DNA from: Epinephelus fuscoguttatus
Lineage: Eukaryota > Chordata > Actinopteri > Perciformes > Serranidae
Length of the DNA: 64,000 bases
NCBI RefSeq assembly: GCF_011397635.1
Contig: NC_064762.1
Span: forward strand, 19,245,479-19,309,478
Reading direction: 5' to 3'
The notes under the pieces are model-generated. The model made no database searches, was not told the DNA's origin, and saw only the letters and a list, made by a program, of their open reading frames with translations. The translations under genes were made by a program, and so were the position numbers. This document shows, in pieces, positions 46,960 to 58,207 of this stretch (position 1 is its first letter; every line of letters begins with the position of its first letter).

Positions 46960-47115
46960 TTATGATGAGAAGCTACAGTAGCACTGAACTGGGCGCGGCG
47001 ATGTGCTCTCGCGAGATTTCAGGCTGTCACATGATCACATTGGGACAAAACAGGAAGTCATGGGTAATGCAGACTGACAGAAGAGGAACAGATGCTTTAA
47101 TCCCGGGTTTCAACC
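46960..47115 (+). promoter_or_regulatory. ostm1 promoter with TCTCGCGAGA palindrome and M-box
   Basis: Just upstream of the ostm1 start, the palindrome TCTCGCGAGA lies at 47007-47016, a known core-promoter motif of housekeeping genes. TCACATGA lies at 47027-47034, a perfect M-box for MITF/TFE-family factors. There is no TATA box. MITF is reported to co-regulate Ostm1 and Clcn7 in osteoclasts, and TFEB-type factors control lysosomal genes. Confidence 0.65.
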
Positions 47116-47496
47116 ATGTCTCTGTACAGAAACAGTTCGTTTTTGGTTTTGTTAGCATTAAATATTTATGTCTTTGTGTCTAATGAAGGAGTTAACGTCA
47201 CCGCTTCAGATTCAGCGGACACATTGAGCCCCGCTGCTGGGGCTGCTGCTGCTGTTGTGAACTCCCCCGTGTTTAAACCCGCTGTGAACTCCCTCTTCTC
47301 CATCAATCTGCTGTCCTTCCCAGAGGACCTGGAGATCAGCGACTACTGCAACGACCTGCTGCACATTTTTGGACAGCGGTATGTGACCTATGTGAACTGC
47401 CTGGTTCCTGCAGCCCGACCTGTTAAAGTCTGCCAGAACTGTTTCTCCACTTATGTCAGCCTCGGGGAGATCTACACCAACATCTCATCAGACAAG
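47116..47496 (+). CDS. ostm1: ostm1 exon 1
   Basis: It encodes residues 1-127: [20 protein letters not shown] as signal peptide, an Ala/Ser-rich variable stretch, then [40 protein letters not shown] and [20 protein letters not shown]. It ends in phase 0 at a GTACGA donor. The luminal Cys residues fit the family. Confidence 0.97.
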
Positions 47497-50400
47497 GTAC
47501 GAGCCTGAATACACACTTTATGTGCTTCAGTTTGCAGTAACATTACACTGTGTGCCTGTAAACAGAGGACAGGCCCTGTGTGTGCGCAGTTATCTGACGA
47601 GTCACGAGTTTCATGATGTGACTGACTGCTGACACATTTGAGGAAACGAGAATTCATCTGCTTGACTTGCTTTCGATAGCAGGCTGGGAAACTCTTATTT
47701 AGGTTAGCTGATATATTTGTCACAGTGGAGTACAAACACCTGAGTGCCTGACAACTTGCCCCCCTGTGTCCTCAGATGGGTCCTGGTAATGTGAGCTGCA
47801 GGGACAGCCTCCTGCGCAGTGATCGGCTGATGCTGGTTTATCTGCTCTACAGCAACCTGGAGGACATCTGGTCCCAATCAGCCTGTGAAAGTAAGTCCTC
47901 CATACGAGTTTAAACTACATATCTGAATAATAGGGATTGTATGTGTGTAACTGGGTGTTTGTGCCTTTGTTTGAACTTCTGACTCACACATATGGGTGTG
48001 CATTTGACCACAGAGGTCAGAGTTCAGGGTCTTTGAAAGTATATATTAATATCTGGCAGTATACATGTGTGATAATAATCATATGTGTATAATAACAGTA
48101 GAAGTATGACTAATGACTAATGATGGCAGCAGCAGCAGCAGGAGGAGGCATCTGGCAGAACCACGGCAGCAGCACAACCACACACGTCACGCTATCCAGG
48201 CACCACTGCGATATGAGTTAACCTGAGAGACAGTGGAGCACAAAGGCTCCGGAGAAGAAGCCGAGTTAGCAAGATGCAGTAATAGGATATGAATGAGAGA
48301 GAGAGAGAAGGAGAGAAGGTGAGAAGGTGAGAAGGTGCCCAGTGTATTATAGGGGGTCCTCTGGCAGACTAGGCCTAAGTCAGCCTAAATAAGAGCTGGT
48401 ACAGGACAAGCCTGAGCCAGCCCTAACTATAAGCTTTATCAAAGAGGAAAGTCTTAAGTCTAGTCTTAAATGTGGAGACGGTGTCTGCCTCCCGGACCGC
48501 AACAGGAAGATGATTCCACAGGAGAGGAGCCTGATAGCTAAAGGCTCTGGCTCCTGATCTACTTTTGGAGACTTTAGGGACCACGAGTAACCCTGTGTTC
48601 TCAGAGCACAGTGTTCTGGTGGGATAAAATGGCACTATGAGCTCTCTAAGATATGACGGAGCTTGACCATTTAGAGCTTTATAAGTTAACAGTAGGATTT
48701 TAAATTCAGTTCTGGATTTTACAGGGAGCCAGTGCAGAGAAGCTAAAACAGGAGAAATATGATCTTGTTTCTTAGTTCCTGTTAGTACACGTGCTGCTGC
48801 ATTCTGAATTAGCTGGAGAGTTTTTAAGGACTTACTAGAGCTACCTGATAATATAGAGTTACAGTAATCCAGCCTTGAGGTAACAAAAGCATGGACCAAT
48901 TTTTCTGCATCTTTTCGGGTCAGGATAGGCCTAATTTGACTAACAGACAGCTACTTGACAGAGACCACGACCACGACCAACGACAAGTATGACCAAATAT
49001 GTTTAACTGTGTGAACTAATGAATAAGGATAAATCTGGACCCTGTGGCTGGACCAGTTGGGAACCACTGCCCTAGGCAAGCTTCCACCCACCACCCCTCA
49101 CCCTAAAATGCATTATTTCTTTTATATTTATTGTATTTATTACAAACAAGAACAAAAGCTAATGAGAAATCAACATGAACTAACAACTTAGATAACAAAC
49201 AGTAATAAAGAACACAACAAAATAATGCAGTATATACAAATTTTCCTCTTTTTCTTTTTTGTACTTTTTTTGTACCGCACCCCAGATAGCGTTTGCCTTT
49301 TTATTATCTCTTACTCTAATACCCTTTTTCACCAAATTTAGCATGTTTGCTGTTTTTAAAATTCGGGAAAAAACGTTAAAAATGGGCGATCAACTGCTTT
49401 CCCGTTGCCAGTAGATCAGAGCCGGCAGCAGAGGAGCATCCCTGTCTCCTTTTTTTCTTGTGGTGTGACACGTCTGACGGTAGAAAGCAGCATGGAGGCC
49501 AGTGAAAATGTTACAATGGTTACTGTACTACTTACTACTTTTTTCTATCTCTTACTCATTCAGCTTCCCCTTCAAACTCTGTGCCGAATAAATTCTTAAC
49601 AATGTTCAAGAGCTGCATGGGCAGAGAGAGTTGGTATTTTGTTTTCCCGTCATTGCACTACGACGGCAAAGAGGCTAAAATTGACACATCCACCCTGTTG
49701 TGGTATTTCCATCACTGCCGATCGGAGCTGGAGTCGATAAATACCCGTGACCACTGCAGAGTCATTTGGCCTGAGAGTGAATGCTGATTGTAACCTTTCC
49801 CATTAAGTACAAAAGCCAGAGTTTGTTAGGTTTTTCCCAGTGGGAAAGGAGCTTTAGAGTGGGCAGTGGTCACACTGGATGTTACAGAGATCAAACATGT
49901 GACTCATTTTACTGGACAGACTCTTTGGCCATCATGATACCCAGTATGATGCGTAGCGGCATGTGACTTAGTGAGATGATTGCGTCAGATTTGGTACATC
50001 TTCACATTCTTTTCTGCCAGAGGAGAATGTAAGAGCATTATTTTCACATGCGCGAGTATTTGGTTTGTAATGATTATTTTTTATTATCGATTAATTAAAT
50101 ATTCATTTGCTCTTATTGAATCAATAGACCTAACTGATGGTTGTTTTTACTTCCTGTTGTGCAGAATGTCTCACTAAAGGATTCCAGAGCCTGACCAATG
50201 ACACACTGTACTTCATGAGCACTCTCAACCAAACTCTCACCTGCTTTGAGAAGTATCAACAGGTAAACCAGGTGCTCCTGCGTCTGTCTGTTTGTCTGTC
50301 TGTCTGTTCTTAGTTTATGTTGAGACGTTAACAATGATGTCTGTTCTTCGCAGGGGAACCACACAGAACTGTGCAAAGACTGCAAGAACACATACAGAGG

Positions 50401-52408
50401 CCTGAATGAGCTGTACAGCCAGATAGAGAAGAATAAGACCATGTGCATCGACATAGAAGATGCGGTATGTATGTGAGGAGGAGAGGTTTGTAGGACTCCT
50501 GTTTAAGATGGGAAGAGAGAAAGCTGCGCCCCCTAGAGGAATCTGTAGATATTGAAGAACAGTTAAAAGGGTCTGCACCAACGTAAAGATAATGACAGAA
50601 TGATGTGTCCTGTAAATATTTGTGTCATCTGTTAATATTTAATTTTAAAAAAGTCAGTGTTTTGTGTAGAGACAGGAAGTGTGGTTTTCTTTATGCCTTT
50701 TTTGAAATCATGAAATTAGATGATCTTTTCTACAGTGAAATCCAATCTTACCAATATCTCAGTGTTACCAGTTTCACATTAGAGGACGCTGATATGAAAA
50801 ACTGAGCTTGGATCTTTGATGTGAGAATGTCAGGGTATCTGCAGATCATTAAAACATCTTAGAAGACATTGAAATCATAAATCTAAAAATAAGAACTTAA
50901 ATGGTGTTAATATGCCTTAATTCAATCTTTCATTTGTCTTAAAAATGCCAAGATTTCTTTTCCACATTGCATTATAAAATCTCAAAAATCATTGGCAACA
51001 TACACTCTCCGGCCACTTTATTAGGTACACCTTGCTAGTACCAGGTTAGACTCCCTTTTGCCTTCCAAACTGCCTTATTCTTGGTGGCATAGATTCAACA
51101 AGGTGCTGGAAACATTTCTCAGAGATTTTGGTCCATATTGACATGATGGCATCTCACAGTTGCAGATTTGTTGGCTGCACATCCATGATGTGAATCTCCT
51201 TTTATTTGAGTAACTATTGCCTTTCTATCTTGAACCAGTTTGGCTATTCTCCTCTGACATCTGGCATCAACAAGGCATTTTCACCCAGAGAACTGCTGCT
51301 CACTGGATATTTTCTCTTTGTCGGACCATCCTCTGTAAACCTTAGAGATGGTTGTGAGTGAAAATCCCAGTAGATCAGCAGTTTCTGAAATACTCAGACC
51401 AGCCTGTCTGGCACCAACAACCATGCCATGTTCAAAGTCACTTAAATCACCTTTCTTCCCCATTCTGATGCTCAGTTTGAACTTCAGCAGGTCGTCTTGA
51501 CCATGTCTACATGCCTAAATGCATTGAGTTGCTGCCACGTGATTGGCTGATTAGCTATTTGTGTTAATGAGCAGTTGAACAGGTGTACCTAATAAAGTGG
51601 CTGGTAAATGTAGATTGTTTTATTTTCATGTTTTTTAAATTAACCAAATGCCTCTCACATTAATGTCACCACATTGGGGTAGTGGAACCAGCATGTTGTT
51701 TCATGCTTTTTTCTTTATGTTGGCTCATTTATTTCAAGTGACAATGAAAAAATCTCTGTCTTAAAGTCTTACTTGCCTTAAGCTGTAGGAAAACTGGATT
51801 GTGATCAGAAATGCAACAAAAAATGCAGAAAAACTGATTTACTCATTAAAAATGACTGAAAGCTGTTTTGCTGCAGGACTTTGCCCCTGTATCCTCTCCC
51901 AGCTTTGCCACTAACAACCCTGAATACAGTAAACATTTGAGCACAAATCTAACAGGGTCGAATTAATAGCGTCCTATATTTGCGCTCAGATGACGTTTTT
52001 GTTGCGTTTGGCTCTTTGCCTTCATTTCAGATGAACATGACTCGCAGACTGTGGAGTAAGAGCTTCAATTGTTCCTACCCCCGTGAGGAGACGGTGCCTG
52101 TCATCGCTGTGTCCAGCTTCATGCTCTTTCTGCCCATCATCTTCTACTTGAGCAGCTTCCTTCACTCCGAACAAAAGAAACGCAAGCTCATACACCGTGA
52201 GTAACCAGCTTAATTCGCCCATTGTCACACAGAGAGATTTTTTGACGGGGTTTTGAGGGGTTCGGGGTCTTTGTGGAGGGAGTGGGGGTGGACTGACTGT
52301 GATATTGGGGTTTGGCTAGTATGGAGGAAGGAGGGGTGTTCGAGGTTGTTGTTAAGCATGGCGGGGTTGCCTCCTGCAAACCTCTGGATCATGAACGAGG
52401 TTGGAGGA

Positions 52409-52443
<35 letters not shown>

Positions 52444-54559
52444 GTGCGTGTGTTGGTGGATGATGGTTGCCTTGAAGGATCAGAGGGCGTTTCCAACGCT
52501 GAGGAGGACGGGAACTTTTTTTGAGTGGTTAGCTGTTGAGTGTACGACAAATAGCTTGTGATTATCAAGGACACATTGAGCCTCATACAGGAACCACTTG
52601 AACGAACAAAACATTTTAGGAGGAACATCTAAGGATAAAACACTTACTTGACTTGAGAATTAAAATTAGAATCTAAAAGAATTTGGAGTTTTAATTAGCG
52701 TGTTGGACACAATGCTGTTAAGGTCCACACATAAAACTTTTTTAAAAAAAAAAATCACATTAATCGCGTGCTGCTATTTTGCTGCATGCCGCTACTTCAA
52801 GTTTAATTTACCACCTACAAGCTGAGCATACAGGTGTGAATCGCCACAGACCTGTGGGTGAAACTAAATCAATGAAGTACAGCATTTGCCAAATGGGCGG
52901 TTTGTATATTTCATATGTAGTGGATAAGTTGAAACTTTACAAATGTAATATATCAGCTGTTTGCAGAGATGTACGATGCCAACATTTTATTCTGGCGACT
53001 GGGCTGCAGTTGATGAGTGTTTATGATGGTTATACTAACAGGATTCCTATGCAGTATGGAAAGTATGGAATTAGAATTGAGTAATTTCCAGGTCTTGATA
53101 AGTATGCCCCAGTTTTTGTTTTCTAAAATATACAATCCAGAATTTCTAAAAACAAATTGATCATGCAAGCAGAGTGTTTTAGAGTGGCAAGAGTGTGGGC
53201 CAGAGCGAGCTTTAGGTTATCGAAAGCAAGGCAAGAAGTATGACGTGACTGAACGCACATTTCTACGCAGAGCTGCTTCTATGCGTGTACGTCACAGCCT
53301 GCAAAACAGCTCTGCCCGAGGTGCCTTATAACTGAACCAAAGGCAAACATCTGTGACCAAATTAGTTTGAAAGACAATGCGGCAATATCTTTGAATTGCA
53401 CAGATACATAGCATCACTAAAAATATTAAGTTATGCAGTGATGTATTTATTGGAAAAGTAAGCAGACTATATTTTCTGCATAAGAAAAACATTACGGCTG
53501 CATTCACCATCATTTCCATAGACACAGTAAATAGAGAACTAGTAAAAACTTAAGCATTAAACTTTGGGCAGGCGATGGTCGTGGTTGGTGGCATGATGTT
53601 TTCCGTTCGTCCGTCTGTCTGTATGTCCCTTTCTTGTAAATGTGACATTTTAAGAACACCCAGAAGTGACTTTCTTCAAATTTGGTACAAACATTAACTT
53701 GGACTCAAGACTGGACTGATCAGTGGTGGTCAAAGGTTACTGTGACCTCCCATAATATTTTTGGTCATAACTCAAGAATTCATACATAATTATGGCAAAA
53801 TTTCACACAAATTTCTAATTGGACTTTTATATCCAAAATTTCAAAGGTCAACTTCACCATGTCACCATATTTTAAGAACAGGAGGAGAGACATATGATCA
53901 GATATTAAATTGGTGACACTAATCTTAAGTGTCCACCTTGAAACTGTGCTGATTGTACAGATCTTCTGTGCTGCTGGGGGGCAAATGTGTGTTACGCATC
54001 CATGTTTTCACAGACATGGATGTAAACTGTAAGTGCAACTTGACTGGTTCATGGAGACATACAGCCGCAAAGTGTCACTTCTAGTTTCAACTCACTTTTG
54101 GTTCTTATTTATGATGGAGACAGAAATAAAGGGGGAGAACACATTATCATACATAGTCAGAATTTAACATGCATGTTAATGGTTGGATTTTAAACCCATT
54201 TATTTACACAATAAACATTTAGCTGTTTGTACTCAGATGTCAAATATTGTTTGAAAAATCTACTGAGAATGTGTAGGAACACTTTAATATGGGGATTCAT
54301 GACAAGAAAGTGACAGTGGTCTTGTATGAGGCCCACTTATTTATCTGCGATCTCCCTTGGGATCATATCAGCTTCATTGTTTATCACGACCATCTTGGCT
54401 TGTCTCTGTAATATGCATTTGTACTTAAATTACTAGACAGCAAAGCAATTCAACCCTTCAAATGGTTCTTTTGCTTATTAATGTAACTTCTGTGTGTTCG
54501 CAGCCAAACGGGCGAAGTCATACGCCAGTCTGATGAACATTCAGGACAAGCTGAGCTGA
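47116..54559 (+). CDS. ostm1: ostm1, osteopetrosis-associated transmembrane protein 1, complete six-exon gene
   Basis: OSTM1 is the beta subunit of the lysosomal chloride/proton exchanger ClC-7. It stabilises the transporter in lysosomes and the osteoclast ruffled border, and its loss causes osteopetrosis with neurodegeneration (grey-lethal). The six exons join in phase into 308 residues. They encode a signal peptide (about 1-22), a Cys-rich luminal domain with DYCNDLL and VCQNCFSTY, several N-glycosylation sequons including N27 and N122, one transmembrane helix at about 257-279 and a basic cytosolic tail beginning [11 protein letters not shown]. The human protein is about 334 residues, the difference being mainly the N-terminal region. 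The start AACCATGTCT has a fair Kozak context. Confidence 0.97.
47776..47890 (+). CDS. ostm1: ostm1 exon 2
   Basis: After a CCTCAG acceptor it encodes [20 protein letters not shown] then [18 protein letters not shown] and one base of a lysine codon, ending at GTAAGT. NVS is a glycosylation sequon. It is too short to stand out without homology. Confidence 0.95.
47891..50164 (+). other. ostm1 intron 2 with L2-like LINE copy
   Basis: The intron runs from GTAAGT to TGTGCAG. An inverted L2-like copy occupies 48033-48930. The stretch 49320-49960 looks like a further non-autonomous element but I could not define its ends. No coding host sequence is present. Confidence 0.8.
48033..48930 (-). pseudogene. 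L2-like LINE copy 2, 3' end only
   Basis: The minus-strand frame 48899-48423 encodes the same C-terminal block as 29834-30310, with [32 protein letters not shown], a shared HWLPVKSR block and the end [11 protein letters not shown]. The 3' non-coding tail also matches copy 1, through to TACTGCCAGATATTAATA. The copy starts at the same CTATCCTGAC(C/T)(T/C)GAAAAGATGC junction that marks copy 1's internal deletion. Confidence 0.9.
50165..50262 (+). CDS. ostm1: ostm1 exon 3
   Basis: After TGTGCAG it completes a split lysine and encodes [20 protein letters not shown] then [12 protein letters not shown], ending in phase 0 at GTAAAC. NDT and NQT are glycosylation sequons in the luminal domain. Confidence 0.96.
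50354..50464 (+). CDS. ostm1: ostm1 exon 4
   Basis: A 37-codon exon in phase 0 at both ends, after CTTCGCAG. It encodes [20 protein letters not shown], then [17 protein letters not shown], with NHT and NKT sequons and three cysteines of the luminal domain. The donor is GTATGT. Confidence 0.97.
50465..52030 (+). other. ostm1 intron 4 with Tc1-derived MITE
   Basis: It runs from GTATGT to ATTTCAG. A Tc1-like deletion derivative lies at 51003-51610. The remainder is AT-rich with no coding sequence. Confidence 0.8.
51003..51610 (-). mobile_element. Tc1/mariner-type element, internally deleted
   Basis: The inverted repeats CTCTCCGGCCACTTTATTAGG and the complement ending TTTACCAGCCACTTTATTAGG are flanked by TA at 51001-51002 and 51611-51612. 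The minus strand retains the first 60 transposase codons, with [20 protein letters not shown] then [19 protein letters not shown], the N-terminal helix-turn-helix. The catalytic DDE/D domain is missing, so the copy cannot transpose alone. Confidence 0.9.
52031..52196 (+). CDS. ostm1: ostm1 exon 5 (transmembrane helix)
   Basis: After ATTTCAG it encodes [20 protein letters not shown], then the membrane helix [20 protein letters not shown] with SFL, then [11 protein letters not shown] and one base of a proline codon. NMT and NCS are sequons on the luminal side. The donor GTGAGT lies at 52197. Confidence 0.97.
52197..54503 (+). other. ostm1 intron 5
   Basis: It runs from GTGAGT to TTCGCAG. A (GT)n microsatellite lies at 52411-52453. 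The stretch 53575-54115 (TTTTCCGTTCGTCCGTCTGTC, CAAATTTGGTACAAACATTA, CAAAGGTTACTGTGACCTC) is a common fish interspersed repeat of uncertain class. No host coding sequence. Confidence 0.75.
52411..52453. repeat. (GT)n microsatellite
   Basis: About 14 GT units followed by GCGTGTGTGCG variants, in ostm1 intron 5. Confidence 0.95.
54504..54559 (+). CDS. ostm1: ostm1 exon 6 (C-terminal tail)
   Basis: After GTTCGCAG it completes a split proline and encodes [17 protein letters not shown] and TGA at 54557-54559. This is the end of the basic cytosolic tail and matches the conserved OSTM1 C-terminus. Too short to be seen as a frame alone. Confidence 0.95.
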
Positions 54560-55089
54560 AGAGGAGACGGATGATGACTTAAAACCGAGGACTGCACTTT
54601 TTGTTATCCAAACCTGGGAGAAGATTTCACTCCTCTCTGTCTTGTGATGGACTTTAAGGATCTAAACAAGTCAGAGCGAAATGCATTCATGTCCTTAAAT
54701 TATTCCTCTCACAATGAAGTAAATGACATTGGACCACATTGAACAAAAACACACAGAATGTATATTTCAAAGGTTTTGTAGCAAAACAAACAAACGAACA
54801 AACAAATAGAAACTGCACACAGACTGTTTTTGAATCACCTCTTACTGCCATTATTTGAGATCAACTTTATTTTGGTGAATTGTCGTGACATTTTGGATCT
54901 ATAATACGCGGTACGTGTGTTTTAATCAAAGTTTATCTAACTTTAAAAACTACTAATTAGATGGTTGTTGGTGTTGCTGCACAGATCCTGGACTGTCTTT
55001 CCTTTCAACTCGTTAACAATCCTCAGGTTGTTCAGCGCATCCTGCAGCCTGAGACACACAGCTGTCACTAGAAAGAGTGAGTGGCTTGA

Positions 55090-55121
<32 letters not shown>

Positions 55122-55600
55122 GTGAGATAACGTGTGTGTGTGTGTGTGTGTGTGCTCTATTTATGGGTTGAGAAATGGGTTTTCTGTCTCTAATGTATGT
55201 CCAGACGAGAGCTGCAGAAAAGGAAGCACTTGATGTCCATTAGTGGTGACATGTATCTGCTGTAAGAAGAGGGGGTGCACATCAGTGGGGGTGGGGAGAG
55301 TAAAAACAGACATAACACACATAATGTAAGAGCACTCCAGAGTACCACACTGTGACGTTACCTGTTTTCCAGTCAGTGTGGGTTTTTTTTTTTTTTTTGT
55401 CATAAAGCTTTTAATGTGCTTCCCACTGATGTTTAACTTAATTTGTTAAGGGCTTTCTGACTGCTCATGATGCTGATATCTCCTTAATGCCTCCTTTATG
55501 AGTTACCAATGTTGAATTGATGAATTTGCCTATTTGAAATGCATTTCCTGTAAAGTAATTTAAACCTTCATTTTGAATGCATAAGCTCAAATAAATAGTT
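54560..55600 (+). other. ostm1 3' UTR
   Basis: The sequence after the ostm1 stop is likely 3' UTR as far as an AATAAA at 55590-55595. It contains two (GT)n tracts at 55091-55154. The exact cleavage site cannot be told. Confidence 0.55.
55091..55154. repeat. (GT)n microsatellite pair
   Basis: Two GT runs are separated by AAGTGAGATAAC, within the likely 3' UTR of ostm1. Confidence 0.95.
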
Positions 55601-55965
55601 TGACATCAGAAACACCTGCAGATATATGTGCTGTGATTTAAACATGACTGGGTTTATGCTGATCATGATTTAGTTCAGGGGTGGAAAGTGAGAAAGTATA
55701 TTTATTAAACGACCCTCACTTGAGTATTTCCATTTTATATTACTTTATACTTCTCCTTCACTACATTTCAGATGAACATTTGTATCCAAAATCTATGACA
55801 ATCTCGAAAAATATGAAGCAGTGTTATCAAAATTCAGTTTAAATGACCCCCACAACCACCAGCTAAGACCTTAAACTGCTGGCTGCATGTTTATTTACCT
55901 GCAATAATAACAGTTTGATATTATATCTCCTATAAAACACAGACCGGTGGCAATAATGCATAATT

Positions 55966-58207
55966 AGTAGGGTAGAGCAGGGTCAGTTGGGACAGTGCCT
56001 TTGTAGCAAGTTAGAAAGCATCTTTAGTGCTGTCATCATCTCATACTCACCACACCCTATTCACTTCCAACCTCAAAGTGGAGACCTTCTGTATACTCCT
56101 CACATTTTTCCCCTGTTTTGGAATCTACAGAGTGTGTGTACATTTTGGCTCTTTCGTTATTTTACAGTTTTTAGCAATGCCACATACAAAATCACTTCAT
56201 TGGAAAGCTGATTTTCTGTGCTATCAGTAGGTGCTGGTGCAAGCTGTCTGAATTTTTGTTTGTAGCTAGCACAGGACTCCAGAGTGTGTCTGCTCACTCT
56301 GGGATGGTTGGGCCAGTGTTGTTTATAGTTCCTACTTGTTAGATATTAAGATAAGTAGGCAAAAACAAGATGAAACCTTTTAAGATCCACTGTAAAGCCA
56401 TTATTTATTGCATGAACTCCATATAGGCCTAGATTTTAACCCCAAAGCATATTTTGTGAATGTGCAGAGTCAGCCCATCGAAATACAGCTGCTTTGTCAC
56501 TGATCTGGGTGTTAGAGGCATAGTCGGTATTGTTCACACATAATATAGTAATATAGTCCAAAAACAGTGTAGTATGTAATGGGTATCCTTAGCAGATAGC
56601 ATTCTGCAAGAAAACAAGTTTTTTTAGTTGTCTCAAAAAAGTGCAATTTTCAGATAGGAGGTTTTGCTCTTAGGCCATCGAAATGCTCCTTTCGTAGTGT
56701 TATGAAACACATCAGCCATGTCATGTCATGGCTATGTCAGGTCAGGAGCTGGAAAGGCCCTGTAGGGCAGGTGGGTGGGAGTGGAAATGGATAGGTCCAA
56801 TAAACCCTGGACTTTCAGCCAGGAGCCGGCTGTTTGCTTCCCATGAAAATGTTGAGTCAAACCATGATTTTTTTCTAAACCGAACCACAGGCTTTTGTTA
56901 CACAAGGAAATAAGCTTGAATATGAAGTCTTTGACAGACGATGCAAGTTTATTTTGAAAAAGTCTCTATGCATCTAATGAGCAGGAACTGTACATGTCCT
57001 GTGAAAATTAAAGAGGCTTTATTGTCAATTCTGCAGTTATGTGACAGACAAACAGAGAATCAAAACAATTTTTTACTCTGAATTGACCCACGGAAAAGCA
57101 TAAGTATAAATAAGGAAGTCAACGAGAACAGAAGAGGTAATACAAAAAAAAATGGATGTGTATTTTGAAAAGACAGAATGCATGTAACAAGCGTAAACTG
57201 ACACGGTATCCTGGAACATCGACAACAGATGCAGGATACTGAGTGCTTAAAATGTGAACGTGAAAGTCCACAAAGTGGCAATAGTTTATTAGTTGGGATG
57301 AGAATGCTTTGCCAAAGCTTTTTAATCTTTTTTTTTTTTTTTTAACTCTGAAGTTGTTGCTCTTGACTTCTTTTTTCACATGCAGTAAACTCAATATCCT
57401 TCCTAAATCTATTATCTACGTGTAGCCTATGGTAACCACACTGAGCTGATAGGTGCCACTGAAATGAACGCAGAAGACAGCCACATTCAATATCTCAGGA
57501 ATTTATTAAAATATAATAATTTTTACAAATGTTTTCTTTTTCTCAAAGAAATGCACAAAGAACTGAAATTGTAAACATAAAGGTGTTAAAAATATAGACT
57601 TTTTTTCTTTTATTTATTTATTTATTTTTTTTATCCCACGACAAGACGTCCCAACTGACCCTACCCACAGCTCCAAATGCCCCTGGTAGGCAGAATTTTT
57701 CAAAATACACTCCTTACAACCAAATAACTCGAGCCCCAACACAAATTAAGTGACACAAGAATATATTAGCATATTATACAATAAATTTAGGCTGAAAAAT
57801 TAACAGCACTAAAAAACAGAAAATACAACATGAGCAATGTCACTTACCTCTCCCATGGAGTACAACAGCAAAAGGGGAGAGGTAAGGTGAGAGACAGCCC
57901 TTTATAGGTGGGGTACCCTCAAAGGTGAACGCAGGGGTACAGAGACTGAGTATCAAATATTTCACATGCTGACTCAGGAGGTGTAAGCATGTCAGGTAAT
58001 AAAAACTGAAACTAATTTGGCGTAATTATAATGCTATTATTACAAATATATATTTCACTTTGTTACACATATTACTGCTGTATCATTGACTGACACATCT
58101 GTCCAGGTATCAAGTTATTTGTATTACAGTTCAAGTATTTTATGAGTAATGGCAGGTTATCTCATGTCAATACAAAATTGTCCCAACAGACCCCGCTCTC
58201 CCCTACT
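55966..58207. mobile_element. 2.2-kb TIR element (AGTAGGG ends)
   Basis: The left end AGTAGGGTAGAGCAGGGTCA and the complement of the right end AGTAGGGGAGAGCGGGGTCT match closely, with GTTGGGACA in both, giving about 30-bp inverted repeats. No transposase frame remains. An interspersed repeat related to 37840-38210 lies inside at 56740-57310. The target duplication was not identified, so superfamily is open. Confidence 0.65.
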
